From: Chaunax sp. Z400
Taxonomy: Eukaryota; Chordata; Actinopteri; Lophiiformes; Chaunacidae
NCBI GenBank assembly: GCA_037577475.1
Contig: CM075184.1
Location: forward strand, 5,989,094-6,053,093
Reading direction: 5' to 3'
Length of the DNA: 64,000 nt
Part shown: piece after piece, positions 26,562 through 41,500 of the stretch
How positions within the stretch are numbered: position 1 is the stretch's first letter
Layout: every line of letters starts with the position of its first letter
Translations under genes and position numbers: made by a program
The notes under the pieces: model-generated
What the model was told of the DNA's origin: nothing
Databases searched by the model: none
What the model saw: only the letters and a program-made list of their open reading frames with translations

Positions 26562-29500
26562 AACAGCACTAATCACATAACCAGCTCTCGTTGGCAGAGG
26601 TAATTATATGTGTGATAATGTGAGGACAAAATCCTGGCCTAAATGTACAGGAATTATTAATCATTTTGAAATTTTGAAAATGTGCTGTCTTGAGCTATAA
26701 TAACACAAAGCCTCTGCTCAGTGATAGCAGTCATTTTCTGTGCTTGTTCTTCAAATAACGGACTTCCTGTTACGACCACATCGGGTCGGTCGCACACCTG
26801 AACATAATACTACAATGTCAAACCCGTTCAGCTACGCCGGGGCACTTCCCTCATACAGACGCCTGTGTCAGCGCTGTTACCGCCTCCTTAGGCATCACAG
26901 AGGGGGAACAAACTCACAACCCATTACGCCTTCATTTAGTTCAGACAGATGTCAGGCAGGAATAAAGGCACATCAGGCACAGAATGAAAACAAACAGTCT
27001 GTCATAGACACACCTCATGCGACAGATGAAGGAGCGTCGGGAGCCCATGCACATCCTCATGGAGGACTGCTGTCCCTCCTTCTTCACTGTCCCCGTCTTC
27101 AGATCCAGAATCCGTCCTGTACAAACACACAGCAGATCAGGTTAACATCAGGTGACACAAACACGCACAAAACATCATCATGCAGTAAACAGACTCATCT
27201 CGGGATGCACCGATACCATGATTTGTCAGACCAAGCATCAGAATCAGAATCAGGAAGCATTTATTGTCACTGTTGGCTCTGCATGCAATGACACTAGGAG
27301 CACAGTATACAAGACAAATAAATCATCTTTAAAATAGATGTATAAATATACTGCTAAATATGGGTGTCAGCATAAAATGTTGCATTGCAAAGAATAAAGA
27401 TAGACATTGCACATGAGTGTGTAAAGTGTGAGATGAGTAGCAGCACGAGTGAAAGAACACACACTTGAATTTTATTTGTATTTGCACAAAAACACAACAA
27501 AAGTTATATCAAGGCACTTTGCAAGAAGAGCAGGTCTAGACCGACTCTTTACTCTACAGAGACCCAACAATTCACCCCTGAGCAAGAACATGGAGACAGT
27601 GGGCAAGAACAAACTGCCTTTAAACAGAGGCTTCAAGCAGATCCCGACTCAAGGTGGGCGGCCCTCTGCTCTGACCGGCTGGGTTGGAAAAACAAAAAAA
27701 GAGAGAGAGAGAGATGGGGGAATATGGAAGAGAGACACAGACGTACAGCAGCAACAATTACAGGTGTAAGAAGAGAAAGATTACAATTAGTAATGATAAT
27801 ATGAGAACCAAGATCCATGACAACTTCAGGACGAGAAAACAAGACTAAAGAAGTCAGAAGAAGTTTCCCCTTATTTGACCTGGTGGTGATGCAGTACTAC
27901 TGTTAGAAGCTGGTGGTAACACACCTTCAGGCTGTTTGCAAATTCTACAAACAAAAGAAGAAGAAGGCACTATGACCCCAAGACAGACAGCAGAAACCTG
28001 CTCGCTGTAAAAAAAATTTTTAAAAGTCTGGTGTGGGACTGGGAACGCCTTGGTTTACCCCCAGAAGAGCTGGAGGAGGCTGAGACTAATGCACCCGCAA
28101 CCCAGACCTGGATAAGTGGAAGAAGATGGATGGAACTCTAAAAACTAAATAAAGGTACTGTAATTGAGGTGCTGTACCAACTCTGCCAGGCAAAACTATC
28201 TGATCACAAGTCTACCACAACTATATGAGAGCAAAGCACCAGCAGCAGAAGGTCCATCCACAGGCCTATGACTCTGTTTTGAGTGTTAGCAGGTAAGCAA
28301 AACTTAGTACAGGCATTAGTTCTGTGCATTTCCTGGCTCAGCCTAAATCAGAGGTATTATATTTATTCATTATTTATCTCATTTATAGTATGGGTTTAGT
28401 TATATGTCAGAGACACCACATATGCCATGTTACCTTTAATGCTTAAGTATGCAAGACAAAAACAAACAGATGAAACAATCAGTGCAAAAATAGCTATCTA
28501 TCCATCTATTCTCCCTTAATTTAAAATCAGCACAAAGGTTGTAAATAGGAGGAAAAACAACCAGATATGAACAAGATATATATAATTCATACCCTCATCA
28601 TATCCACCATATCAGAGATGATGCTTCAGTGAACGTGTGATGATGGACAGGATTTAGCAGACTAACATCAAACTGCCCTCTGTACACAGTCACGTCCTAA
28701 ACCAGTTGTATTTACTGGCATTGACGTAAAGATGAAAAGAGACAAATTCCTGTAAAGAGATCTGATCTCTGGAACCGTCAGAGGACAGCTACGCCAAACA
28801 AAACACTGAGATCCAAACAACACAGAGAAGTTAGGATCTTCCTATTTATAGATGTGTCATCGCTTTTGTAGGGAGGAACTGAAGGTGAAACTGAAGATAA
28901 GTCATTCCTAATCATTCTGTAAGTGGCCCTGGTTGTGTATTCAACATAGGAGGCTCATTCTGACACACAACATCTTCTTGTGTTCATTGATCAGATGGTT
29001 GGAATACTTTGCTGTATGACGAGGACTTATATTTAGGCTGAGTTTGAGGAAGACGGATGAAAAAAGGAAGCTGAGGCCCACAGCTTGGCTCTGTTACTGA
29101 AACCTTCACAATCATTCTCCATCCTCATTAGATCCTGGCTGATCCTTTCCAGATGGAAAAGGAATTTTCAGCATCTTAGCAAATAACAAGCTGACTGGAA
29201 ACTTCACACACAAACACATGATTTTGATGATATCATTTCAGGAAAATGACCACGGTAAACACATAACAGATCGAGTCACAACATCAACACTCGCCCAAAG
29301 GACAAAGATGACAGGAAACAAAACAATAAGCACATTCTATTCTCTGTCACACGAGCAAGTCATGGTTTGTACGACTCAGTCTGAGAATAACAGTCATTAT
29401 TCATTGAAGGAATTCTTCCTGAATTGAACTTTCTCAACCTTTGAATGAATAGATATTCTGTGGTGTATTAGCCCAAATGTTTCCAACAATGCTCAAAAGC

Positions 29501-32500
29501 CAGAGATATGAAGCTCTAGCAAAGGCTCAGGCAGGAAGACTACAACCCCGTTTCCAAAAGAGTTGGGACGCTGTGTGGAATGTAGATAAGAACAGTATGC
29601 AATGATTTCAGATCATTAAACCCCACATGTACCTGAAAATAGCACAAAGACAACATTTCAAATGTTGAAACAGAAACAAATCAACCGTTTTTGAAAGTTT
29701 TATCCTCTTTTAGAATTTGATGCCAGCAACACGTTTCATAAAAGTTGGACAGGGTCATGTTTACCACTGTGTTGCATCACCTCTTCTTTTAACAACACTC
29801 TGTCAGTGTTTGCGAACTGAGGAGACCAGCTGATGTCATTTTAAAGTGGAATGTTTTCCATTCTTGCTTAATGTAGGATTTCAGCTGCTCCAGAGTTCAG
29901 GGTCTCCTTGGTCATATTTCATGTTTCATAATGCTCCAGACATTTTCAATGGGTGACAAGTCAGGACTGCAGACAGGTCAGTTTAGCTCTTTTACTTTGG
30001 AGCCATGCTGTTGTAATGCGTGCAGAATGTGGTTTGGCATTGTGTTGCTGAAATAATCAAGGCCTTCGCTGAAAAAGATGTTGTCTACTTGGCAAAAAAT
30101 GTGCAGGTTATCCATGCCATATGCACTAATGCACCCCCATACCATCACGGATGCTGGCTTTTGAACTGTGTGCTGATAACAAGCTGGGTGGTTCCCCTCC
30201 TCTTTACCCTGGAGGACTCGGCGTCCATGATTTCCAAACAGAATTACAAATGTTGACTCGTCAGACCAGTTTTCCACTTCGCCTCAGTCCATCTTAAATG
30301 AGATCTCTGAATCTTTTAATGATACTGTTAGACCATGAAATCCACAAATTCTTTGCAATTTTACGTTGAGAAACATTTTTCTTAAATTGTTGCACTGTTT
30401 CCCAGTCTTTGACAGAGTGGTGAACTCCTCCCCATCTTTACTTCAGAAAGTCTCTGGATGCTCTTTTTATACCCAATCATGTGACTAACCTTTTTCCAGT
30501 TAATCTCATTAATGTTGAGATGATCCACCAGCTGTTTTCTTTTAGCATTTCACTACTTTTACAGTTTTTTGTTGTCACTGTCTCGACTTTTTAGTAACGT
30601 GTTGCTGGCATTAAATTCAAAATGGGCAGATAATTATCAAAAAACAATGAAATTTCTCATTTTCAACATTTGATATGTCGTCTTTGTGCTATTTTCAATT
30701 AAATATGGAGTTTCAATGTTTGGCAAATCATCACATTCTGTTTCTCTTTACATTTTTTTTTACACAGCATCCCAACTTTTTTGGAGACTTGGTTGTATTT
30801 CTTTACACATTTAAAGCAAAATAGTTGTTTTCATACCAGCCTATCGTTCACATTGTCTCACCATTGTTCAGTCTTCATCTCCTGCTGTCATTGTCTGAGG
30901 CTGTCAGCTGAGATGGTGGTGACTAGTCAATAGTTGTTCTCATCATCTACCACCAGCTACTGCCATGATCCCACACTACTTCACTATGTCAACAAGCTAC
31001 ATCTTTAGTTTGCACTTTTTAATTGAGGGATCCCCTTAAAACAGAAATTATAAACTGTGCATTTAAAACTTCCATTTCTTGCTGAGGAAGGAGTTACTCC
31101 ACCAAAAGAAATTTTAAAAAATAGTTAAAAACTCAACTGCACTGGTATTTTCCAAAACAGCTGAAAACTCTAAAACATTTATGTCCCCACAAACATCTAA
31201 AAAAAGTAAATGGATCACTTATTAGTCCACAATGAACTACAAATAGCAACACGTGGCGTGCAGGAAACAGTCACTTGTTCCACTTGTGGTTGATTCATGC
31301 TGTTCAGTCCCTCCACGTCAGCAAGCTGGAAAAACATGCAGTCCTCTAACAGGCACACAACAACATAGTTCCTCCAAACATGCTGCTTCAGTTGCCTGAA
31401 TGATTCTCAAATGAGACTTCAAAGGTCATATATAATACATGAGATTATATGCATGTGTGTATCTTCATCTGTCAAAGCTCTACATGGAACTATGTGAGAA
31501 GAAAAGACTCTCAGAAGGTTCCACCAGCATTCTGTCCAGCTAGCATGTAGAGGAATTTAACGAGACACCGTTGCCCTCTAGTGGGCAGGATGAGCATCTC
31601 ATTTTATTTCCCCTTCATTGAATTATCCTATTACTACATATTATATTATAGATATATTATTATCACACCCTGATGTATCCAGAATTATACTGTGACATTT
31701 ATGATAAAAGACATGGGGAGGAGAACCAAATAAACACAAAGGAGAAATCACTTGACAGGGTTTCTATTGTCTGTTTGAACCTAAGATGACCTGGGTTTGA
31801 GTTCATATTATATGTATTACATTATGGTCTTATTTCATCAAAAAGGTACAGTGACTTGAGCAAGACAAAATCTTTAAAAATGGTCAGAATGGAAGCAGAA
31901 GCTGAGATAACAACATGTTGTGACTATAACTTCTGTTCCCTGATGGATACGAGGTATCCTATGTGATGTCACACCTCCAGTGTGACACCTCCAGACTGAA
32001 GACAGCTCTATTCATGCCTTAACTGCAAATGACCTGTGGTGACACTCACACATTAATACCTCAGTCACCACAGCTGAGGACCAACTTCCTGCAGCCCATG
32101 ATATTGCCATGCCTCTAGTAAAATGTGCCCTCACCCCCTGAGGCAATGTGAGAGCACTGCTGCTGTAACCAAGGGAGAAGTGATCTGAAGCGATCTGAGG
32201 TGAACTGGGCAGAGGAGGGATGCACATAGAAAGCATGACCATTCACCAACCTTCTTAGCAGAGGTCATAGTGCAGTCTTATATGAAAGAAATCTCATATC
32301 TACAGGCTCAATGGGCTCAAATGAGAGCTAGAAAGAGCCTCCAACACAAAAGCCAAGTCCCAGGGGAGGACACGGGGCTTGGCTGACAAGAGGGTGACGA
32401 CCCAGTGTCACCCCAAAGCCAACATGACAGGCAGATGTGGCAGGCAAGTAAACCTTCATTCTAGAGGAGGCCTTTATTCAGCAGCTCCAGAGGGAATGTC

Positions 32501-35500
32501 AAAACACCCACAACAGAGCATTGAAATGGGAGCATACTTTGTTCCCGACGCCTCTGCTGAATGATGCCTCTGCACTTTGGATCGTTGCCACCACACTCAA
32601 GGGCAGACCCTTAGCTATTAATGTGGACCTTTCAACAGGTGGGCATGAAGCTGCCACAACTCCCCCATGTGTACTGAGTTGTTAGCGAGGTAAGAGTGTA
32701 ACAACTGAGGTATGACTATGGTGACTGAGGTATTTGTGTGTGGGCAGGACTTGCTTGACAGAATCTGGGTCATGTAGGACAATCAGTTTGGACTGGAGCA
32801 GCTGAGGCCTACCCGTACAGACACGGGTCCAATCCAGAGTACACGTTTTATTGGTGATTGGCTGTCATTCACTTTAATTAGGGTAAGTTTATCAAAATGA
32901 ATGCTGGCTTGTGTTGTAAAACACTTTCAGTGGCCATCAGACTAGAGAGGCGCTATATAAGTACAGTCCATTTAGCATTACATCAAGCAGAACAGCCAGG
33001 AGGAAGATACAGTGATTCTGACAGCCACACTGCTTTCTCTGTGCAGTACCTACACTTGGTTTAGCATGGTGCACCTAATAAAGAGGTAACTGAGTGTATG
33101 TTGTTGATGAGTCCACAACACAAGGCTCCTGGACTGGAGTGCTTGGGTCACATGTAGGCCCCAAAATCTGTCAAGAGCAATGAAACATTTTCAAATTCAG
33201 AAAATATAAAATATATAGTAAAGAATATTTATCTATTTTATTTATCTATCTATTATTTTATTTTTAATTTTAAAAAACAAACATCATTTGCTGCTTTTTA
33301 ACATATAGTTAACATTATTGAGTGTATTGGAGAATTTCCTGTCCATCTTGAGTCGGTCATGTCCTCCCTTACATCTGCAGTCGGTCTTTACTTGCCTCTG
33401 CTCATCCACCAAGCAAGCGGCTCCTTCTGAACAGGCATGTTTAGAACGGGCCTTGCACTAGTCATGAGTAAATGAGATGGATCCAGCAGAAATGGAGGTC
33501 CAGGGGGAATCTGGACCACATGAGACCGCCTACTATACTATGAGTGCGTTGTTATTTCCATCACCGTGGATACCGGCGGACAGGGCGGAAGCTCGGGGTT
33601 GAGGTGAGTTTGTTGTCATTTGGAAGATGGTGGATTGTTTTTGTTTCAAGCTAATGAAATGTATTTCTCATCTCCACTTGAAATGACCACTGGTGGTTTG
33701 TACGACTCTGTCTACAATATTCGCCCATCACCGGCTGAGTCGGCCCAGATAGGAAAGCTGTTAGCTTAAGTCCTGATAACAAGTCGGGGGGGAAAAATAT
33801 CTTAGTGACTTTAGGGAATGTACTGGCGCAGCAACAAGTCTGACAAAATCTCTTTGTAATATGAAGTTTCAAGCCTCAAACAGCGATCAAAACATCTGAA
33901 GACAAAACACCACATTGTGTTTGTACCGTAACATGTTGTTCCTTCATTACAACTCAAACGTTCACAAACACACGGAAGTCAGAACGACCTCCCAACTGGG
34001 AAAGAAACCATCTGATGAGCAAATGAATGCATTATGTATTGGCAATCACCAGGGGATGGGCTGGAAAATGTTAACGAAAGAAAAGAATAGAGGTTGATAT
34101 TCATTTGTCAGGACTCTCTGTTGCTCCTGTGTGACCTTTTGCACACCAATAATCAAGAAATAAAAGAACATTCAGCAGTTCGAGAAGCATTTCCTCTACC
34201 TGTCATGGAGTTTTCCGAAGTGCTGAGCTGCTCCCTCAGCTTGTCCACATCATCAGGGTGGACCTGTTCATACAGAGTACTGCCAAACCACTCTGACTGG
34301 GTGTGGTTAAGGACTGGTGTTACAGAGTCTGACACGTAGATGACCCGGCCCGTCTCTGCAGCTACCACAAACAAGAAGCCGTCCGCCGCCTCCAGGATCA
34401 GATGCTTCAGCTCCTATGTAGAGCAGAAGACACAAAGGACGTGTTTAAGAAGCACTGCAGCTTCATTATCTTCAGCTCAGTAATGCACATATTGACAAAA
34501 CAAGCTGTGATTTAATGTGTAAGATCATCACATCAGGCTCTGATTTGTCTCAGGGTGGGTCTCAAACCACTCTCTGTATTAGTAGGTAGTGATCTGGATA
34601 TTCCCAGGATAAGGGAGGGGGGATAGAGGGACTGTGCTCTCCCCAACTTCTGAAATACATAATTTCCAAACAAATTATATAATTATAGTGGCCTGAGTGG
34701 TCTTTTGGAATTTAGCAAGCAAAAAAATGCCAACACCCAACTGAAAAGAACTAACACAAAGATGAAAAACCAACAATATCAACAATAAAAAACCCAGTTT
34801 ATAATTTTCTTTACTTACCCAAAGAGCAAAGAACACTAAAAGTAGAAAATTGTGGCATGAAACCATTTATAAAGATGATGGAGATGGTGAGCGGTGTGGC
34901 CGGGTTGTGTACCGTATGTAGGTGGCAAACATTTATTTAGTGGTTAGTTCATGATGTCACTGAGTAAATCTAAGACCCCTTTTGGTTTGGTTTACCTCCT
35001 TCAGGTTTATAGTAAGAGTTTATAGTATAAAGTAGGACCTGTGAAAAAGTCCAGGGATACATTTCCCCCAGTGCTAGGGTAACATAAATAAATAAAATGT
35101 ATATATGTGAAATAATATAGCTATATCTATGTGCTTACAGGCATACTGACTATCCTGAATAATATGTTCATATTTAATTATCACCTCCTGCTCCAGTCTT
35201 TCCTTATTTTACTGCTGCTATCTGCCATGGTGGATGGATCAGATTAGTATTCAACCTCCTTTAACCTGCTTTGAGTCAACTGGATTGTGTGAGTTTGAAC
35301 TGCATTCATGGAAACACTTCAGACCAGACTGTAATCAGTGTCTTTGTGCTACAATTAAAATAGAGAAAACAAGGGTGAAGAATATGTGGTGTGTTTGTAT
35401 ATCCTCTGTGAAAGAGCTGTGGGTCTCTACACTACAGTACCTGTTCAGTGAGAAAGGAGGGCTTGTAGGCCCCGTCAGTGGATGTGTTGCCAGTGCCCCT

Positions 35501-38500
35501 CATGGATTTCATATGGGAGACAGCCATACGCAGGATGGTCAGCTTGTCAGGTTTTCGGGCCAGGGCGCTGCAGGTAGGGACCATGTCTGACAGCTCAGTG
35601 ATGTACTGGGTCATTTTGTTACGCCGACGTCGCTCAATCTCACTGTGGTTCTCTCTGTGACGGAGAAAGGAGCAGTTAGCTGATGGGAGAGGCTGCAGAC
35701 TGTCAACCAGCAGCCAGCCTGGGCTGAACCAATGATCAACAGCTACGATGTATCCTCCTTCACTCTTCAGTGATTTATCATAGGGGTTAAACTGCATATT
35801 TCAGTCTAAAACAACATGTTAGACCAATGATCCCATCATTACTCAAACTTTACAACAGATTACTGTCTGGAATCGATTGTCAGAATCATTTTGGAAGAAT
35901 AAAACTGCTATTTCTTTCTATTTTTGAGATGCTCTTGGTTTTAGATTTCCTCAAAAGACAAACTTGAATGTCTTTTATGAGACATTTTACTTTGAGTATG
36001 AGGGATTTCCTCCAGAGGGCAGGAGAGAAACACTAGATTATGTGTCGGAGGCTCCCCCTGTGGACTCTATAGAAACTGACACCAGAGGTCTGAAGCGATC
36101 AGTGCATTTTGTCACAATATATATTTGGAATACCACAAAATTTTAACATATATGGGACACAACTGTGCAATGTCACTATGTTAACAGGAGGAATGAGGCA
36201 TGTGACTTTGAATGACAGAAATCTTAATTAAACTCTAAAGAAAGTTCCATACTTGAGAACCAAATCCAACAGAAGTGAACACATTCCATTCTTTTATGTT
36301 TTTAATATCCCCCTGTATGTTGGATGACACAATAGATCCCGTTGCAGACGTGTTCATTGCCAGGTCACTTTTTCGTCCTTAAAAACTGTTGTTTTTGTAT
36401 TTTGGTAATGATTGTTATGCTGTGAAATCTCTCCTGTCAGGCTTCTTGAGACTCATCCGTTTCATGCATACGTGTATGTGTGTGTGTACTTAAATGAAAG
36501 ACAGACCACATAACAAATACAAATATTAAAAGGAAATTGAAAATTGTCATAAGACATCTGCCACAAGTGTGTATTTAATTTATTTAAAAAAAGTCTTATT
36601 CACAGGCCCATCCCTTCAGGCGGTCTGCTGGATTGAAATCCCCCATTGTTCCTCCCCGTTCTAACCTGTACTTAAGAAGTTATTTAAAAAAGGAAAAGAA
36701 CCCTAATTAAAATCATGTGGGAGGAACGTATTGTAAAAGACAATAAAAAGAACGAAATTTTGATTTTTTTTTCACTTTTCCCCCTTGAAAACGAGATGAT
36801 TCATCTCAAGGGGTTTATCCTTCTTAATAATAAAACTTATCCACATAAGTCATTAGGGATCACCTCCCTGTAGGGAGGGTCCTGACAGCACCTCTGTAGG
36901 AGAACCCAGGGAAAAAAACAAATTAGTGTTTCTAAAAGCCTTTAAAGTATTCATTTAAAATAATTAAATGATCCATTTAATATTTTTCATTCAGACCATT
37001 AGGATCTTTTTTCTTTAAGACATGGATCCATTTCCTCTCCACCACTGCACCGTGGTCCAGTGCCGGTTACTCTCAGCCCCAAACTTTGCAGATTGTGTGG
37101 GACATGGAGTTTCACATGTCTGTACAAAATGCTTGTGCTGTTACCACTGTTCATTGTGTAAATGTGATGTTTGCTTCTTTTGTTGAATTCGTTTCTGGTC
37201 TCTCCTATATGTAATTTATGGCAGGCCCTGTCTGTCTGTCTTCTGTCTGTCATCTGTTTGTCTGTCTGTCTATCTTCTTTCTGTCTGTCTGTTTGTCTGT
37301 TTCTCTGTCTGTCATCTGTTTGTCTGTCTGTCTATCTTCTTTCTGTCTGTCTGTTTGTCTGTTTCTCTGTCTGTCATCTGTTTGTCTGTCTGTCTATCTT
37401 CTTTCTGTCTGTCTGTCTTGTTTGTCATTTTAGTAATATTGCACAGAAGTATACTGTTTTGTTCTATAATGTCTACCATGATATAAATACGGTCAAGCTT
37501 CAAGCTTACAATTCTAAAAACATAAAAAGGCACAGCCTACTGACCCCTCAGTTCCCTGGAAAATGTTATCATTCTTAGTAGATCCCAGAGCTCAGCAAGC
37601 CTTCTTTTTTTCATGTTGGCTGCATCCCGTGTAAAAACCACTTCATGATGCTTTTGTATAGTGATGTCATTCTGCAACATAGACTGTTTGTTGTACTTGG
37701 TTTATATACTCATTTTTTTATGCTTCCAAGTCCGTTTGACACGTCAGGGTTGCCACTGAAAGAATAAGGATAATACTGAAAATGTTGGCTTTTGTGTTGC
37801 TTTTAGCCTGGAATGTGTGATGAACTTCTTTGTATTTGTCTAACATTAGGCACTGATCACACAGATACTTGTCTCCACAGGCATAGCCGCTTCAGAAATG
37901 GCCTGGAAAAGTAGGACAGCACCCAAGGGTGATGAGAGAGGCATGGTTTAGAGTCATATCAGGGTACTTAGATGTCAAATGTGTAGCTGCTATGCAAAAC
38001 GCATGTTGGTTGGTAAAGTCTGGTATTGACAGCCAACACTACCAGTCTAATAAATTATTTTTAATATATTAACCTAGTTTACAAACCCTAGCAGCTACTG
38101 TTAGTTACCTCCGCCAAGGAGGTTATATGATTGGTTCAGTTTGTTAGTCTGTTTGTCTGTTTGTTAGCACGATTACACAAAAACTAATGGACGGATTTGC
38201 ATGAAATTTTCACCAAAGATTGGCCCTAGCATATCCTAGAAATAATTATATGTTTGTGATGATCTGGCTCAGGATCTGGATCCCAGAAGTTTTTAAAGGA
38301 GTCTTTTCAACACTGTGAGATAGGGCATGGAAACTGAGAGATGGGACCGGTACAGCTGGAATAACAATTATGTCGAGGATTGTTGGGCCTTGGCGGAGGT
38401 TTGCGCTCTCCAAGCGCTCTGGTATTTCAATTTGTTCAGATAGGAACAGGTGTAAAGTATGCAGGTTGTATAGTCTGTTGGTCCCTGAGTCAATGGAAAA

Positions 38501-41500
38501 TCCTCTGCTGCCCCAGCTGGCTAGGCCTACCTGGCATATCTCTCCTTATCCCCACCAGGAATCTGATCATCATCATACCTACAGAGAACAGAGGCCACAG
38601 CATGTTTACACAATACCCATATGTAAATATAGACAAGCATCATGTAGCAACTTCACTATTCATATTCCAAACATGCAATTATTGTCGCAGAATGCATGTG
38701 AGTGGATGGTTCAAAATGTGTATGTATGTGTAAATGTGCCAATGGCTGGTGTAACTGGTGCAAAACTTTTTCCCCACATTCTGGGCTTTGTTTTCTATAG
38801 CTGTGGCCTTCATTCATATCAGTTTCATTAACTACAAAACTGAACTGCTGACATCTGGGGACAAAGTGACATCACTGAACGCAGCTTTATAGCAATTAAG
38901 TGAGAAAGGTAGCAACACGGGGGTCAGACAATTAGACAAGTTGCATGAAACAATATCATAATGGATGTTTGGGAAAATAGGTGTTTTAAAAATCTGACTT
39001 ACAATCATTTCATCAAGCTATTTACAGCCTGTCTGATTGGCTGACCATTCAAGCTGCTGCCCAAATAGATTATGGAAGGAAATAGCAGAAAATCTCATAA
39101 GTAACTGAATACATAATTGTTTAACTTAACCATTAATGAATATTGAATTTTAAAATGTGCTTACCAAACTGAATTTTGAAAACCATCTCTCTACATTTTC
39201 AGAATTTATTACAGCACTCAGAAATTCAAATAGAAAATAATATGTAATGCCCATGAAAATGGATTTAATTTTGTTGAATTCCATCAGAAAAACAAGTTTT
39301 AAATGTAAAAATCAGGCTTCTTAAATTCAGACAAAATTCAAGGCAATAAAGTATAACTTCCAAGGATACTTCATCCTCTTGCATCACATGAGTGACTGAA
39401 TGTAACCCGACAGCATAGTAGTCTAATTGGCCTATTCTTGGTAGTTCAGATGTTCATGTTTGATTTTTTGTGTGTGTTTTGATCAGTAGTAGATCAGAAT
39501 GTTACTAATTGAATTTGAGTTTTTTTAAATATTGGACATGTTTTTCTACTTTCCTGAATTAGTAAACCCTAAAAAAATACTAGTTTAGTACATGGCAAAT
39601 AACATGACAAATAAGCATCCAATCCATCTGATGATGACCTGCTGAAAAGCTCTTAAAATACCTGGTGTGTGGATCCTGTGACATCATAAACTCCTTTTGG
39701 AAACAACATCATTTGATGTTACAGACTGAAAATTTCAAACTGAGGAATTGAAGCGACTTAAATTCAGATAGATGGTTATCAAATTTAGATATTTCAGTAC
39801 TTTACATGTTGACATTTTACAAAAAGTACAAAAAGTATTCAACGGTGGTTAAATGCCACAATCAAGAATTGACTTTTTGCTCAAATAAGTTGTTAGTAGT
39901 TATTAGCTATTTTTGCTTCCACACTGGAACCAGCTCTAGCACCCCTACAATAACTAACTATACATAAAATGATGCAGACTGTAGAAAAGCAACGTTTTTC
40001 CTTTAGCCTGTTCATTTAAGTACGGGAACATTAGTGGAAAAGAATGGTGTCACTCCTAATGTTAGATAAATAAAGGAACATATACGCAACATGACAGCAT
40101 CTATAGATCTATACACTATAGATCTATCATTTATGTCACTGTGACACCAAATCACACTCTTTACAACAATATTGTGACGAGAAACACGAAATGAGAGAAG
40201 CAGCTCTTATCGATGTCAGCCCTCTAATGACATCTTAATATACTTATACTATACACTTAAACAGTAAATAACTACTTAAGTATATAATGCAAAATGTGAT
40301 GAGACATCCTGTGAGGTCATTTTATACTGCATCCATTACATTTGCCATAAATGTGCTAAATCGTGATATGTATCATTACCTGAATCTAAAATATCCCTTT
40401 ATTGGGATATGAGATTATGATCATGTCGGACAGCCCTAGCTGCTTTTTCCAACCTAAAAAGTACGTCACTTCTTGAAAGCAAATCAAAAACAAAGAGGAG
40501 AAGGTCAAGTCCTCCTTCTCTCTGTGAAACACTACCTGTCACATACTGAAAGGAGGGGCAAACTAAAGCTCCTAGCTAATAGAGACAACAGTCCATTACT
40601 TAATGGACAGTGCAGTTCCTCCTGTGTTCAGCAGAGAGCAGCTCCTTTGCCCCACTGTCACTGCTCAATTTGGCAGCCACAAATCCACTGCTGTCAGCTC
40701 AAAAATCAAGCACTTACTGTACATCCTAGTCTTACAAACTGCATGTTATGAAAAGAAAGGAAAAGACAACAAAGTTGAGATAAATTAAATGTGAGAAGAC
40801 AGTTGAGTAGGTGACAGAGAAAGACTTGAGTCCCTCCTTTAACAAAAAGGGAAACAGCAGAGCGCTGTGTTTCTGATGGAGTCAAATAAAAATAAGTCAT
40901 GACATGCAACAGTCAATGTTATGAACACAGAGTATCAGCAGGGTTCCCATGAAATATTGAAAATTGCCGTTCCAGTTTGGGAGGGTGCATGCATAGTGTT
41001 TAACTAACCAATGTTTTAGTTCAAAGAGTCCGACGAAAATCACATCCAGTAATTTAAATGTTCATTTCAACGTCTTTAATTCCTTCCCTGCAGGGACCCT
41101 TAAAAGGAACTGTTTGTCTTTGTGAACGTGTTATGAGACATTTCAACCACAGACCGGTGGCACCTGCTCTCTGTGACCTCACCTTGAAAATTTGCTCGGT
41201 CCCTCTCCATCTTCATCATCAAAGTCCACTCTGAGAAAGAACCACAGGAGACACACTTCTATTAGATTGAGAGATGACAAGCCACGATTAAATACCCTGT
41301 GTTTCCTAGTAAACATGACACAATACATCTGCAGTGATAACTGTAGAGAGGGGTAGACAGGAGACAAGGGGTGCAGGATAAAACCAATATACTAGTATAT
41401 ATATATATTGCTACTACCTGTATGTGTAAACATACTGCTTTATGTTAGACGAAAGCCGGTACTTTTGGAGAACTTTGTTAACACTTGGTAACGTCTGTCA

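Larger units (their letters stand above)
36590..38030 (-). mobile_element. Penelope-like retroelement relic, split by a CTGT array
   Basis: The minus strand carries a GIY-YIG endonuclease piece (36999-37230: [20 protein letters not shown], then [19 protein letters not shown] and [11 protein letters not shown]). Further upstream in its reading direction (37600-37960) lie degenerate pieces such as [19 protein letters not shown], in keeping with the CX2C-type linker before the endonuclease. The two halves are separated by the CTGT array at 37229-37430. Lower-coordinate sequence (36590-36990) is its probable 3' tail. Dead; in arnt2 intron 3. Confidence 0.7.

Noticed and set aside
39625..39650. 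Second CTGATGA...GAAA sequence, possible hammerhead core
   Set aside because: No stem II between the boxes and no flanking stem I; chance match.
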